Shown: positions 25,411 to 34,174 of the stretch, one piece after another
How positions within the stretch are numbered: the first letter of the stretch is position 1
Layout: each line of letters starts with the position of its first letter
From: Mesorhizobium sp. L-8-3
Lineage (GTDB): Bacteria > Pseudomonadota > Alphaproteobacteria > Rhizobiales > Rhizobiaceae
Assembly (NCBI RefSeq): GCF_016756615.1
Contig: NZ_AP023262.1
Location: 5,891,501 to 5,955,500 of the forward strand
Length of the DNA stretch: 64,000 nt
Direction of reading: 5' to 3'
Program-made: the position numbers and the translations under genes
The notes under the pieces: model-generated
The model's database searches: none
Seen by the model: only the letters and a program-made list of their open reading frames with translations
Told to the model about the DNA's origin: nothing

Positions 25411-25912
25411 TATTTCATCTCCGGAATGACACCCGCCTGCACCACATGCATTTGGATTACTGTTTGCATTTGTTTCAGATTTGTCGATCAATTGAGTATG
25501 AACAATAGACCCAGACTGAAGGACGGTCCTGTTCGATTCCGCAGCCCAAAGCCGAAGAAGCATATCGACTGGAGAGCGCGCCGTGAAGCGGCCCGCCAGT
25601 GGAAGGCGCAGCCATATTGTTGTGCCAACAGGAGCGCATCGCCGAGCGTTTTTCCGGCCTGCGCTTCGTCGCCATAAGCGCGCCGAACGATCGCCTCGCC
25701 TAACCTGACCAAGTCGTCGAAGACGCGACCGACGGGTGCGGCGGCGTTTTCGGCATCTATGAGGACGGCGAGACGCCGGGAACGCTGGCAAGCCCGTCGT
25801 GATCGATGATCCTCAGGCTCAGGATGCGCTCGAACCTGGGCGGGGGATCAGGCTCCCGGGGAGCGAGGGATTACGTCGAGCCAGGGCGCGCTCGTTGTCG
25901 GAGATCGGCCGG
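25411..25912. other. Gene-poor stretch with a decayed NYN-domain gene
   Basis: About 500 bp upstream of the small lipoprotein gene. It contains the remnant at 25610-25780. The remainder gives no supportable gene. Confidence 0.45.
25610..25780 (-). pseudogene. Remnant of an NYN-domain (LabA/DUF88-like) protein
   Basis: The 5' portion of a NYN RNase-fold protein can be read: RRLAVLIDAENAAAPVGRVF then DDLVRLGEAIVRRAYGD, which is the usual N-terminal Asp-containing strand and following helix. After YGD the sequence drifts (EAQAGKTLGDALLLAQQYG) and the catalytic second half is absent. No start codon or ribosome-binding site. Confidence 0.5.
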
Positions 25913-27037
25913 TCACACGCATCGCATGAGGGACGCCTCCAGTTCCGACAGGGCTGCAACGCCCAGCATCGCCAGAGCGCGGTCCATCTCGTCGCGAAGG
26001 ATGGCGATCAACCGGTCGATGCCAGCCTCGCCCTCAGCCGCCACGGCGTAGAGCGCCGGCCGCCCGATGCCGGCCAGGCCGGCACCAAGACACAGCGACT
26101 TGACCACATCCGCCCCCCGCCTGATGCCACTGTCGATCAAGACGGGGATTTTGAGTTCGGCCGCGATTTCGGGCAAGACGGCGACCGGGGAGACGGTATC
26201 GTCAAGCTGCCGGCCGCCGTGGTTCGACAGGATTACCGCATCCACCCCCAGATCGGCGCAGCGCCGGGCGTCGTCCTTGCGCAGAATGCCCTTCACCATC
26301 AGTTTTCCCGGCCACAGATCGCGCAGCCCGGCCAGCGCATCCCAATCGAAGCTGGCATCCATCCGCCGCTTCATCAGCGCGGCCTGCACCTCGGCGCTCT
26401 GTGTCTCGGTCGTCTCGAAGTTCTTGAGTTTCGGCACGCCATGGCGCAGGTAATCGAGCGACCAGCCGGGATGAGTGATGCCGTCCCAGATCGAGCGCGG
26501 TGTATAGCGCGGCGGCAGGCCGAAACCGTTCCTCATGTCGCGTTCGCGATAGCCGTTCAGGGGGACATCGACCGTCAGCATGAGCGTCGAATAACCGGCA
26601 TCGCGCGCCCGGCAGCACATGGCAGCCGAGATCTCGCGGTGCAGGACGTAAAGCTGGAACCATTTGTCGCCGTCGCCGGCACGGGCGATCTCCTCGATGG
26701 ATTCCGACGAGGCCGTGGAGAGCGCGAAGGGGATGCTAGCGCGGGCGGCGGCGCGGGCCAGCATCGCATCCGCACCGGGACGCAGCGCGCCGTTGAACCC
26801 GGTCGGAGCGATATAGATCGGCAGGCCGTAGCTGCGGTCCCACAACTGCGCGGTCAGATCGCGGCGGCTGACGTCCCGAAGGCGATGCGGCAGAAACTGC
26901 CATGCCCTGAAGGCGGCGAGATTGGCGTCAAGCCCGCTTTCATCCCCTGCGCCGCCCTCGATGAAATCGTAGATCATCCTGGGCAGGCGCTGGCGGGCCT
27001 TCCTCTGGAAGTCATGAGCGTTGTAAATGCCGGTCAT
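25913..27037 (-). CDS. FMN-dependent alpha-hydroxy-acid oxidase/dehydrogenase (LldD-like)
   Basis: 374-residue TIM-barrel flavoenzyme of the lactate/mandelate/glycolate oxidase family. The catalytic His is in ILSNHGGRQLDDT, with DSGIRRGADVVKSL and the N-terminal YDFIEGGAGDE also diagnostic. It oxidises an (S)-2-hydroxy acid to a 2-oxo acid. It lies 83 bp downstream of a complete TRAP transporter on the same strand, so the hydroxy acid is probably imported by that system. L-lactate dehydrogenase, mandelate dehydrogenase or a related substrate cannot be separated by reading. Confidence 0.9.
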   Translation of the reverse strand: MTGIYNAHDFQRKARQRLPRMIYDFIEGGAGDESGLDANLAAFRAWQFLPHRLRDVSRRDLTAQLWDRSYGLPIYIAPTGFNGALRPGADAMLARAAARASIPFALSTASSESIEEIARAGDGDKWFQLYVLHREISAAMCCRARDAGYSTLMLTVDVPLNGYRERDMRNGFGLPPRYTPRSIWDGITHPGWSLDYLRHGVPKLKNFETTETQSAEVQAALMKRRMDASFDWDALAGLRDLWPGKLMVKGILRKDDARRCADLGVDAVILSNHGGRQLDDTVSPVAVLPEIAAELKIPVLIDSGIRRGADVVKSLCLGAGLAGIGRPALYAVAAEGEAGIDRLIAILRDEMDRALAMLGVAALSELEASLMRCV

Positions 27038-27120
27038 AGGTCGGCTCTATCAGGGGACGCACCGGCCCCGATCAGCGTCCGGGGCCGGCAGATATCGGTC
27101 AGGCATTCTTGACCGGCGGA

Positions 27121-28083
27121 TCACTTCATCAGCAGTTCGCGCAGTTTGGGGCCATTGTCGGGGCTGGCCGAGATGATCATCTGCCAGCCGGCGTCCTGTG
27201 CCGTCTGTTCGAATGCAGCGGCCTTGTCTGCCGGCAGGCCGACCATGGCGATGCCGGCCTCCTGCTGCTTCTTGCCCTCTTCTTCGGCCAGCGTGATGAA
27301 GCTGCCCGCGGCATCCTCCATGGCGACCATTTCCTTCTGAAGGAACGCCTTCTGCTCGTCGGACAGGGCATTCCAGGCCTTCTGGCTCATGTAGATGCCG
27401 GTCTCGACGTTGTAGAAGCCCGGGTCGATGCGGGCCTTGGTCTTTTCCTGCCAGCCGAGGTCGAAGACGCCGATTGCCGGCCAGCCGTAGCCGTCGACCG
27501 CCCCGCGTTCGAGCGCCGTGTAGACATCGCCAGGCGCCATCTGCACCGGCTGCGCGCCGAGCGCGGCAAAGAAGGCCTGATAGACCGGCACCGAGCGCAG
27601 CTTGAGGTCCTTGACGCTTTCATTCTCGGGCGCCTTGGCGAGATAGATATGGTAGGGGATGTTCTGCGCCAGCCGGCCCAGCCAGTGGATGCCGGCCTTC
27701 TCCTCGTGAAGCTTGTTCATCAACTCGTAGCCGCCATTCTCGCGCAGTTCGGCCATGCTGCGGTTGGTCAGCGTCAGCGCGACGCCTTCGGGCACCAGAT
27801 TGGCGTGGAAGACCGCCGTGGAGTTGGCCAGGTCGACGACCTTGCCGCGCAGGGCGTTGCCGATCTCCATCGGCGGCATCGCCTCGGGGCCGCCGATCAT
27901 CTGGATCTGCACCACGCCCTTGCCGTTCTCGTTCACATTGGCGACGAATTCCTCGAACGGCTTGGCAAAACTCGTGCCGGCCTGGAACGCCGAAATCGCA
28001 CGCAACGTGACTTCTTCGGCACTGGCGGCACTGGCAAGGGCGGCCAGTGCAAGGGCCAGCGAAAAGGGGCGGGCAAAGGTCAT
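27121..28083 (-). CDS. TRAP transporter substrate-binding protein (DctP family)
   Basis: 320 residues with a signal peptide (MTFARPFSLALALAALASAASA, about 22 residues, then EEVTLRAIS). Periplasmic receptor of a tripartite TRAP carrier, with the family-typical FAKPFEEFVANVNENGKG and YTALERGAVDGYGWP regions. It is followed by the oxidase gene and preceded by the two membrane subunits in the order Q-M-P. The ligand is likely a hydroxy- or oxo-carboxylate, by association with the neighbouring oxidase (inference). Confidence 0.92.
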   Translation of the reverse strand: MTFARPFSLALALAALASAASAEEVTLRAISAFQAGTSFAKPFEEFVANVNENGKGVVQIQMIGGPEAMPPMEIGNALRGKVVDLANSTAVFHANLVPEGVALTLTNRSMAELRENGGYELMNKLHEEKAGIHWLGRLAQNIPYHIYLAKAPENESVKDLKLRSVPVYQAFFAALGAQPVQMAPGDVYTALERGAVDGYGWPAIGVFDLGWQEKTKARIDPGFYNVETGIYMSQKAWNALSDEQKAFLQKEMVAMEDAAGSFITLAEEEGKKQQEAGIAMVGLPADKAAAFEQTAQDAGWQMIISASPDNGPKLRELLMK

Positions 28084-28118
28084 GGGTCAGTCTCCTATTG
28101 GTTCGCCGCTCGTGTGTC

Positions 28119-29435
28119 TCAGCGGATGAGTGAAGGAAGATAGAGTGTCAGTTGGGGCGCCAGGATCATCACCATCAGCACCAGAAGTTCGATCAGGATG
28201 AAGGGCACCGCGGCACGGTAGATCTTCGTCAGCGGAGTGCTGGGCGCCACGCCCTGCATCACCATCAGAAGGATGCCGAAGGGCGGCGTCAGCAGACCCA
28301 GCTCTATGGCGACCAGCATCATCAGGCCGAGCCAGACGAGGTCGATCCCGGCAGCCTTGGCCAATGGGATGAAGAGCGGCAGGGTGATCATCATCATCGA
28401 GATCTGATCGATGAAGCAGCCCAGCACCAGAAGCACCGCCAGCATCGCAAGAACCAGCGCCATCGGCGGAAGGTCGGCCGATGTCACGAGATGGATGAGC
28501 CCCGTCGTGGCGCCGGAAAAGGACAGGATCTGCGAGAAGGTCGTCGAGGCGACGATAATGAACAGGATCGCGACGGAGATCTTTGCCGTTTCAGTCATGG
28601 CCTTGGCAAAGGATGCGAAGGTGAAGCTGCGATAGGCCAGCGTCGCGATGAAGGCTCCGAGCACACCGAGCGCGGCAGCCTCGGTCGGGGTGGCAATGCC
28701 GGCCAGCATCCCGCCGATCACGGCGACGAAGATGCCGAACAGTGGCACCACGTCGCGCATGAAGGGCCAGATCCGCTGACCGAGCGGTGGGATGGCATCC
28801 AACGCCTCGCGCGGCGCCGAAGCGCGAACGAAGAGACCAACGAACACCACAAAGGCCAGAAACAGCCCGGCCATCAGCACGCCCGGCATGATGCCCCCGA
28901 TCAGAAGTTCCGAGATCGAGATTCCCGACAGTGAGCCGAGCATCACCGCCAGCGTCGACGGCGGGATGAGCACGGCGATCCCGCCCACCGCCATGACCGG
29001 GCCAAGCGAAAGCGTGGTGGAATAGCCGCGCTTCATCATCTCTTGCGACAGGGTTCCGCCAAGGAGCGCCGTGTTGGCGATGGATGATCCCGAGAGCGCC
29101 GCGAAGGCGGTACCGCCGACGACCGAGACACAGGCAAGTCGTGCCGGCAGCCGGACCAGCAGCTTCTCGATGGCATCGATGGCGCGGTAGGCCAGACCGC
29201 AGTGGAACAGAAGCTCGCCCATCAGAACGAAGAGTGGGATCGGCGCCAATGCAAAGGAATTGACCGACATCGAGGCATTGCGGATCAACTGTTCCAGGCC
29301 GCTTTCTCCGCCCAGGAACAGCCAGGCGCCCACGATGTTCGCACCCAGGAAGGCCAGAGCTACCGGCATGCCGATGGCGAACAGCACCGCCAGAAGGCCG
29401 CCGAGCAGGAGCAAGGTCACCCACCAGGTCATCAT
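28119..29435 (-). CDS. TRAP transporter large permease (DctM family)
   Basis: 438-residue protein with about 12 hydrophobic segments, the ion-coupled transport subunit. Family landmarks: GGTAFAALSGSSIANTALLG near residue 107 and AMLAVLLVLGCFIDQISMMM near residue 330. The start at 29435 overlaps the end of dctQ (ATGATGA), so translation is coupled. Confidence 0.93.
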   Translation of the reverse strand: MMTWWVTLLLLGGLLAVLFAIGMPVALAFLGANIVGAWLFLGGESGLEQLIRNASMSVNSFALAPIPLFVLMGELLFHCGLAYRAIDAIEKLLVRLPARLACVSVVGGTAFAALSGSSIANTALLGGTLSQEMMKRGYSTTLSLGPVMAVGGIAVLIPPSTLAVMLGSLSGISISELLIGGIMPGVLMAGLFLAFVVFVGLFVRASAPREALDAIPPLGQRIWPFMRDVVPLFGIFVAVIGGMLAGIATPTEAAALGVLGAFIATLAYRSFTFASFAKAMTETAKISVAILFIIVASTTFSQILSFSGATTGLIHLVTSADLPPMALVLAMLAVLLVLGCFIDQISMMMITLPLFIPLAKAAGIDLVWLGLMMLVAIELGLLTPPFGILLMVMQGVAPSTPLTKIYRAAVPFILIELLVLMVMILAPQLTLYLPSLIR

Positions 29436-29920
29436 GCCTCGGTCCTCCGCTCAATCACCCGACCGAGGAATTCCAGCGTGCACAGGCCAAAGCAAACCAC
29501 TATGGGAATCTGGAGATACCATTCGGGGAAGATCAGATTCTTGAAGACCAGCGATCCCGCCCCGCGCGTATCGACGATCACCCTTGACGCTTCATAGAAA
29601 AGCAGGCCGCAGATCATCAGGCCGAAAAGATTGGCCAGCCGCCCCAGGACTTGCGCCGCAGCGCGGGGCACGAGCCGCAAAACGACGTCGACGTTGACGT
29701 GGCCGTACTCGCGCAACAGCCATGGCGCTCCGAAGAAGGTGGAGATGGTCAGCAGGTATTCGGTGATTTCGTTCAGCCACGGCCATTTGGCGATGGCGAG
29801 GTTACGAAACAGGATGTCGGCGGTGACGATCACGGTCAGCGCACCGAACCCGGCGCAGGCAATTATCCCGCAGAACTTGAATACGGCCTGGAATGCCGCG
29901 CGGAATGGCTGCCGCTGCAT
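29432..29920 (-). CDS. TRAP transporter small permease (DctQ family)
   Basis: 162 residues with four transmembrane helices, the small membrane subunit. GGAGA precedes the start. First gene of the Q-M-P-oxidase operon. No regulator gene is adjacent; the 540 bp upstream hold no recognisable gene. Confidence 0.9.
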   Translation of the reverse strand: MQRQPFRAAFQAVFKFCGIIACAGFGALTVIVTADILFRNLAIAKWPWLNEITEYLLTISTFFGAPWLLREYGHVNVDVVLRLVPRAAAQVLGRLANLFGLMICGLLFYEASRVIVDTRGAGSLVFKNLIFPEWYLQIPIVVCFGLCTLEFLGRVIERRTEA

Positions 29921-30460
29921 GGAGTCTCCCTCTCCCGATCGGAGGAAATTACTTTAGACTTAAAATTCCTTCAATAGAAATTTAAGCATGAAGAAAATGG
30001 CCTCCGTCCCGAGCGGTGACGCGTCAGCGCTGTCAACGCCATTCTCCGCCACGTCCGGCGCGATCGCCTGCAGCGCGACAAACATGCGCGCCTGCGCATG
30101 ACCAGGTCGAAAAGGGGTTCAGGGTTGCCTGGGCCGTCTGCCTCAAAACCATCGTTGCGGCGGCGCTCCTGACGACTGATGGACGAAACTCCTTGATCGA
30201 ATACGGAAGGCCCGCAAGGCGGCACGCGTCCAGTGTCATTCCATTCACTGTTGGCTGTTGCCTGTGCCGCAAGGACGTGTTAGCCGGACGCCCATCAAAG
30301 CCGGACGAGTGCAGAACAACCAATGAATATCCGGGGTGATTCTCGGTGTGACTTTGAACCACAAACGGCACACCAAACACCCTTTGTTCTCATTCGGCAA
30401 GAATCCGGCCTTGCCAGGAAAGGCTGAATAGCTTAACGGCTACAATGCCTTACATCGGCC
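29921..30460. other. Gene-free stretch upstream of the TRAP operon
   Basis: 540 bp between the divergent dctQ gene and tRNA-Pro. No convincing gene; the minus-strand frames lack family-like sequence. It presumably holds the TRAP operon promoter (AT-rich around 29940-29990) and the tRNA-Pro promoter. Confidence 0.4.
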
Positions 30461-30537
30461 CGGAGTGTAGCGCAGCCTGGTAGCGCACCTGATTTGGGAT
30501 CAGGGGGTCGCAGGTTCGAATCCTGCCACTCCGACCA
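30461..30537 (+). tRNA. tRNA-Pro (TGG), integration target
   Basis: 77-nt cloverleaf with encoded CCA: acceptor CGGAGTG pairs with CACTCCG, anticodon loop TTTGGGA gives anticodon TGG (reads CCA), T-arm GGTTCGAATCC. Its 3' 46 bases are part of the left attachment repeat, so the gene stays complete after integration. Confidence 0.97.
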
Positions 30538-30538
30538 A
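30492..30538 (+). repeat. attL, 47-bp direct repeat
   Basis: Identical over 47 bp to 40657-40703. It covers the anticodon-loop to CCA part of tRNA-Pro plus one base. Flanking bases differ on both sides (G/T before, C/T after), which fixes the limits. Confidence 0.95.
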
Positions 30539-30617
30539 CAATTTCAAAAGCTTAGTTGATTGCAAAAATGCGCTACCCGGCTTGGGGTACCGCACGGGTA
30601 ACGATATTGTGAAGAAA

Positions 30618-30647
30618 AGCCCCGGCGATGGCGAAAACACCGGGGCT
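30618..30647 (-). terminator. Rho-independent terminator of the leftward element operon
   Basis: AGCCCCGG and CCGGGGCT arms (8 bp) with a 14-nt loop; read on the minus strand it is followed by TTTTCTT. It lies 89 bp after the last leftward gene. Confidence 0.7.
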
Positions 30648-30735
30648 CTTCGGGCTGACAGGCTAAGGAGATGCGGAACCCCTGTCAGCGGTCATTCGCC
30701 GGGCCGTGGCCACAGCAACAAGCGACGACGGCGGG

Positions 30736-32121
30736 TCATTCGGTCGCCTCCCGAGCCGTCTGGCCAATGGCCATCAAGCGGCGTAGGGCTTGCCGTCGCG
30801 TTTCGCGGCCAGCGTCGCGAGCGATAGTCTCTAGCTCTTGGTTGCGCATCGCGGTTGCGAGTTGGCCCATGCGGGTGCGTTTGCCACCTGCTGAAAGCGA
30901 ACGCTCGATTGCTCCGGCTGTTAGGCCAACGCCACCGCCAAGCGCATCGGCGGACGCCCCGAACAAAAAGAGCATCTTGCGCCATTCGGTCTTGCCGGTC
31001 TGGACGCTGCGCAACAGGTTGAGTTCCGTGGGGGTGAACATGGATTTACCCGTCGCCGCCTTGCGCAGTTCCTTGGCAATCTCGTTGTTCAGCCCCTGCA
31101 CAAAACCGGATTGTGAGGCGTCGGCCAGTTCGATCATCTGTTCAACGGCTTCGGCCTTTTTCTGCCGTAACACCATGGCGCGGGCAGACGACCGCATCGA
31201 AGCGAGTTCGCGGGCCGACATGGTGCCACCTTCCGCTACGATCTGCGGATTGACCGCGAAGTCATCAAGGGCCGTTTTGACAGCCTCCATCGCGGACGCT
31301 TCGGCATCGTTGCCTTGTTTGTACAGGCTGCGGATGGTCTTGCCGATGCCGGATGACTGCGCATCGAGTGCCCCGAAGTCGAGCGCCGGGCTTTTCATCA
31401 GGTCGTCAAGGATGCCGTGCGCCTTGGCTGCGTTGGACGGGTGGAAGCCCTGTTTCAAGAGGGCCGCTTTCGTCCGGGCCAGCATGTCGGCATAACGGTC
31501 GCCGTTGTAGCTGAAACCTGCTTCCCGCATCTGGTCGTAAGCGCTGCGGATATGCCGCCGCATCTCGTCGCCAGAGGAGATTTCCGCATACTTTGACGCT
31601 TGCTTGACGACGCGGACGGTCTCACGCCGTACCCCGGCAGCGGTCAAGCCACCCGCCAACGCACCGGCCATGCGAGCCGGGGTTTCCAGAAAGGTGCCTT
31701 CCGTCGCCTGTCCAAGCCCTTCCGATGCAACGGCCGGAGCAAGCACCATCGCACCACGGCGAACGAGACCGCCCGGAGCAAGCGCGTTGGGAGCGAATTC
31801 GCCGATGGTCCGGGCATATTCCCCTGCCGTGGTCTGCGGGTCGTATTCCGTTGCACCACCGGTCAGCGCGGCCATGCCTTGCCGTGTCGGCTCGACCATG
31901 GGGCGGTTTTCCGGTAGTTCGCCGCGAACCATGGATTGCACGGTGGCGACCGGGTTCGTCGGGATAAGGGCCGAAAGGGCCATGTCAGCAAGCCCGGTCA
32001 CGCCTTGGGAGAGCCCCGCACCGGCCGAACGTGCAACGTCCGCCGCGACGGAGGGCTGTGCCTGTTCCTGTTCTAGACGGAGGCGAGCCCTTGCGAGGGC
32101 TTCGATCTGCTCGCGGGTCAT
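30736..32121 (-). CDS. Phage virion-internal/ejection-like protein, 461 residues
   Basis: Opens with a charged helix (MTREQIEALARARLRLEQEQ), followed by an Ala/Gly-rich region with GEYARTIGEFAPNALAPGG and EGLGQATEGTFLETPARMAG, a style I know from internal virion or DNA-ejection proteins of podovirus-like phages. The C-terminal half is helical (possible coiled coil around 240-400). No enzymatic motif. It overlaps the upstream gene by 4 bp (ATGA). Assignment is by resemblance only. Confidence 0.55.
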   Translation of the reverse strand: MTREQIEALARARLRLEQEQAQPSVAADVARSAGAGLSQGVTGLADMALSALIPTNPVATVQSMVRGELPENRPMVEPTRQGMAALTGGATEYDPQTTAGEYARTIGEFAPNALAPGGLVRRGAMVLAPAVASEGLGQATEGTFLETPARMAGALAGGLTAAGVRRETVRVVKQASKYAEISSGDEMRRHIRSAYDQMREAGFSYNGDRYADMLARTKAALLKQGFHPSNAAKAHGILDDLMKSPALDFGALDAQSSGIGKTIRSLYKQGNDAEASAMEAVKTALDDFAVNPQIVAEGGTMSARELASMRSSARAMVLRQKKAEAVEQMIELADASQSGFVQGLNNEIAKELRKAATGKSMFTPTELNLLRSVQTGKTEWRKMLFLFGASADALGGGVGLTAGAIERSLSAGGKRTRMGQLATAMRNQELETIARDAGRETRRQALRRLMAIGQTAREATE

Positions 32122-33338
32122 TGGAACAGCTTCCTTTCATCCGGGGTAAGCAATTGCCACATGCGATCGCGCATCGGGTCATTTGGGGCGAAGCTGTCCG
32201 GGATGCCCGGCACGGAGGCCGGAGAGCCTTTCAAGCCGTTCAACAGCGTGCGTAGCTTGGGGCTCATGATCGTCTGGCGGTCAAGGTCAGCGATTTTGCG
32301 GCGGGCTTCCGCCGCTGAAATCTCACCGGCCGCGAAGCTATCGATGACTTCGCTACGGCCTATGTTCAACGCCCCTTTCATGCGGATCATCTCGGAAATC
32401 AGCTTGTTGGCTTCGGGCTTATTCCGAAGGGCCGGAAGCGATTGCATCATGGCATCAAATTCAAGGTCCGACGTTGCACCGCTGCCGGGAACCCGAAGCG
32501 TAGGGGCCAGACGCTTCACGATGGACTGGAACGCTGCACCGGCACTGTCGATGCCGGGGAATGCTTCCTGTAGGCGACCAATGACCGGACCTTGCGGGGC
32601 CATTTTGATTAGTTCATCGATCACTTCCATGTCAGCGACGAGGCCAGCGCTCTGGTTGCCGGCCTTCTGATACTCGTTCCAAAGCTCACCGGTCTTGGTG
32701 TCCAAAGACTTGCGCAAGGCCGTATCGGAAGGTTCGCCGCCAACTGTGATGTTGGTCGCACCGGCCCGCTTGGTCTCAAGCAGGAACTCCGGGAACGTCC
32801 CTTCGTAGCCGTTCGCTTTGGCGAAGTTGAACTCCGTGATGTCATCGGTTGTCGGATTGCGCAGCCGCTCGACTTCAAGCCGTGTCTTTTCAAGGTTCGC
32901 CTCCGCCTGATAATCCCGCTGTGGTTCCGTGGCCAGCGTTCCGATGTTGGCGAGGTCGCCCATATCCACCCCGTTGTTGAAGGCGTCGATGCCTTCCGGC
33001 GACTGGATGAAATCGAGGATGGCTTTCTGCGGGCTCATGCCCTTGGCGATGCGCTGTTGAATGCCTGCCGTGGCGGCGGCTTGAGCCCCGGACAACTGCT
33101 GCCGCTGGAACTCTGCTTCGGTCGGGGAACCGATAAGCTGGCCAAGACCACGCAACATGCCGCGCTGTGGGTCAAGTAGCCGATTGTAGCGACTAGACGG
33201 CTGCGCAGGGAAGCCCGCAGACGGCAATCCGCTGTCTTGGGCTACCGAACCACGGAATGCTTGCTGTCCGGTCCTACGGACGGCCGTGGCGGCCGTGTGC
33301 GGGTCATTCTGTTCGACTTCCCACGGAAAACGGGTCAT
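32118..33338 (-). CDS. Phage structural-like protein, 406 residues
   Basis: Soluble, helix-rich protein. It starts MTRFPWEVEQNDPHTAATAV and contains SPQKAILDFIQSPEGIDAFN and a C-terminal region ending PNDPMRDRMWQLLTPDERKL. The pairing with a downstream ejection-like protein and the PxDxxxAxM-like composition suggest a phage virion-associated protein. No known domain is certain. Overlaps both neighbours by 4 bp or less. Confidence 0.5.
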   Translation of the reverse strand: MTRFPWEVEQNDPHTAATAVRRTGQQAFRGSVAQDSGLPSAGFPAQPSSRYNRLLDPQRGMLRGLGQLIGSPTEAEFQRQQLSGAQAAATAGIQQRIAKGMSPQKAILDFIQSPEGIDAFNNGVDMGDLANIGTLATEPQRDYQAEANLEKTRLEVERLRNPTTDDITEFNFAKANGYEGTFPEFLLETKRAGATNITVGGEPSDTALRKSLDTKTGELWNEYQKAGNQSAGLVADMEVIDELIKMAPQGPVIGRLQEAFPGIDSAGAAFQSIVKRLAPTLRVPGSGATSDLEFDAMMQSLPALRNKPEANKLISEMIRMKGALNIGRSEVIDSFAAGEISAAEARRKIADLDRQTIMSPKLRTLLNGLKGSPASVPGIPDSFAPNDPMRDRMWQLLTPDERKLFQ

Positions 33339-33526
33339 TTGTAAACCTCATGTTCCGGAGTGTCTTCGTCCGGGTCTTCCATAAGCTTTTCAGCTATGGC
33401 GGACGCAAAGTCTTCAAGCTCAGCGTCATCCGCGTCCGCCAGAAAATCAGCGATATACTCGCCAAGCTCCTCCGGGCCGTCGGACATATCGATCCAATGC
33501 ACGATCTGCTTATTCATCTTTGACAT
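33335..33526 (-). CDS. Small acidic protein, 63 residues
   Basis: MSKMNKQIVHWIDMSDGPEE start at 33526, chosen because GGAGG lies 7 nt upstream; a longer frame starts at 33562 without one. Very acidic (ELGEYIADFLADADDAELED). It overlaps the following structural-like gene by 4 bp and the preceding gene's end by 17 bp. Function unknown; acidic small proteins of phages often mimic DNA or bind host proteins, which is only a possibility. Confidence 0.55.
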   Translation of the reverse strand: MSKMNKQIVHWIDMSDGPEELGEYIADFLADADDAELEDFASAIAEKLMEDPDEDTPEHEVYK

Positions 33527-34007
33527 CGCTGTCCTCCATAGCTTGAGGGGCCAGTGCATCAAGATACCGCTGCGCCTCCGGAACGCTCAAAGGACGCGAG
33601 TTCATCTTTTTGCCGCTGGCGTCCTTGATGTCGGCGCGACCATAGCCAAGGTCGATGATCTGCCAGCCGCCACGCTGTTCGATCACCGCACCTTGGACAC
33701 GGCCAAGCTCCGCGTTGATGTCCTTTTGCGCTTGGGCCAGACGTTCCGCACGCTGCTTCTCCCGCATGTCGGCCTCGACATCAAAACCTGCTTGTCGGGC
33801 GACTTCGGCTGACACCTTGGTGCCGTTGCGGCTGTAGTAGTTTCCGGGCGAAACCTTGTCGCCAAAGACTTCGGTTTGGGTTGTCGTGCCGAAGCCAATC
33901 GGGCGAATTTGCCACGGGTGGTTAAGGTCCAGCGCACCGTTTGCCGCATGCGTCGGGGAAAGGTTGCCGCTGTTGTCGAGATTGGACGAATGTACTTGGT
34001 ATGCCAT
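33510..34007 (-). CDS. Hypothetical element protein, 165 residues
   Basis: Start at 34007 (MAYQVHSSNLDNSGNLSPTH) preceded by AGGAGA; the longer frame to 34103 has no such site. A helical charged stretch lies in the middle (REKQRAERLAQAQKDINAEL). No domain recognised. It is part of the leftward operon. Confidence 0.55.
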   Translation of the reverse strand: MAYQVHSSNLDNSGNLSPTHAANGALDLNHPWQIRPIGFGTTTQTEVFGDKVSPGNYYSRNGTKVSAEVARQAGFDVEADMREKQRAERLAQAQKDINAELGRVQGAVIEQRGGWQIIDLGYGRADIKDASGKKMNSRPLSVPEAQRYLDALAPQAMEDSDVKDE

Positions 34008-34021
34008 TTTGAGTTCTCCTT

Positions 34022-34174
34022 TTACTCTTCGGATTGATGAAGCTGGGCGCATTCCGCCTGCGTGTAGCCGTAGTGTGTGCCGGTCTCGTCGTGTTTCACG
34101 CACAACGGTAGATTGGGAGCCAAGCGGCGCTTGTCGCGAGTGTCTTGAGAGCGGTTCGGCGGAGTGTCAGGCAC
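34022..34174 (-). CDS. 50-residue hypothetical protein with GTG start
   Basis: Frame from a GTG at 34174 to a TAA at 34022: MPDTPPNRSQDTRDKRRLAP, then PLCVKHDETGTHYGYTQAEC. The only available start is GTG, with GGAGG 6 nt upstream inside the end of the resolvase-like gene; the two overlap by 8 bp. Two Cys and two His are spaced so that a metal site is possible. No family recognised. Confidence 0.5.
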   Translation of the reverse strand: MPDTPPNRSQDTRDKRRLAPNLPLCVKHDETGTHYGYTQAECAQLHQSEE

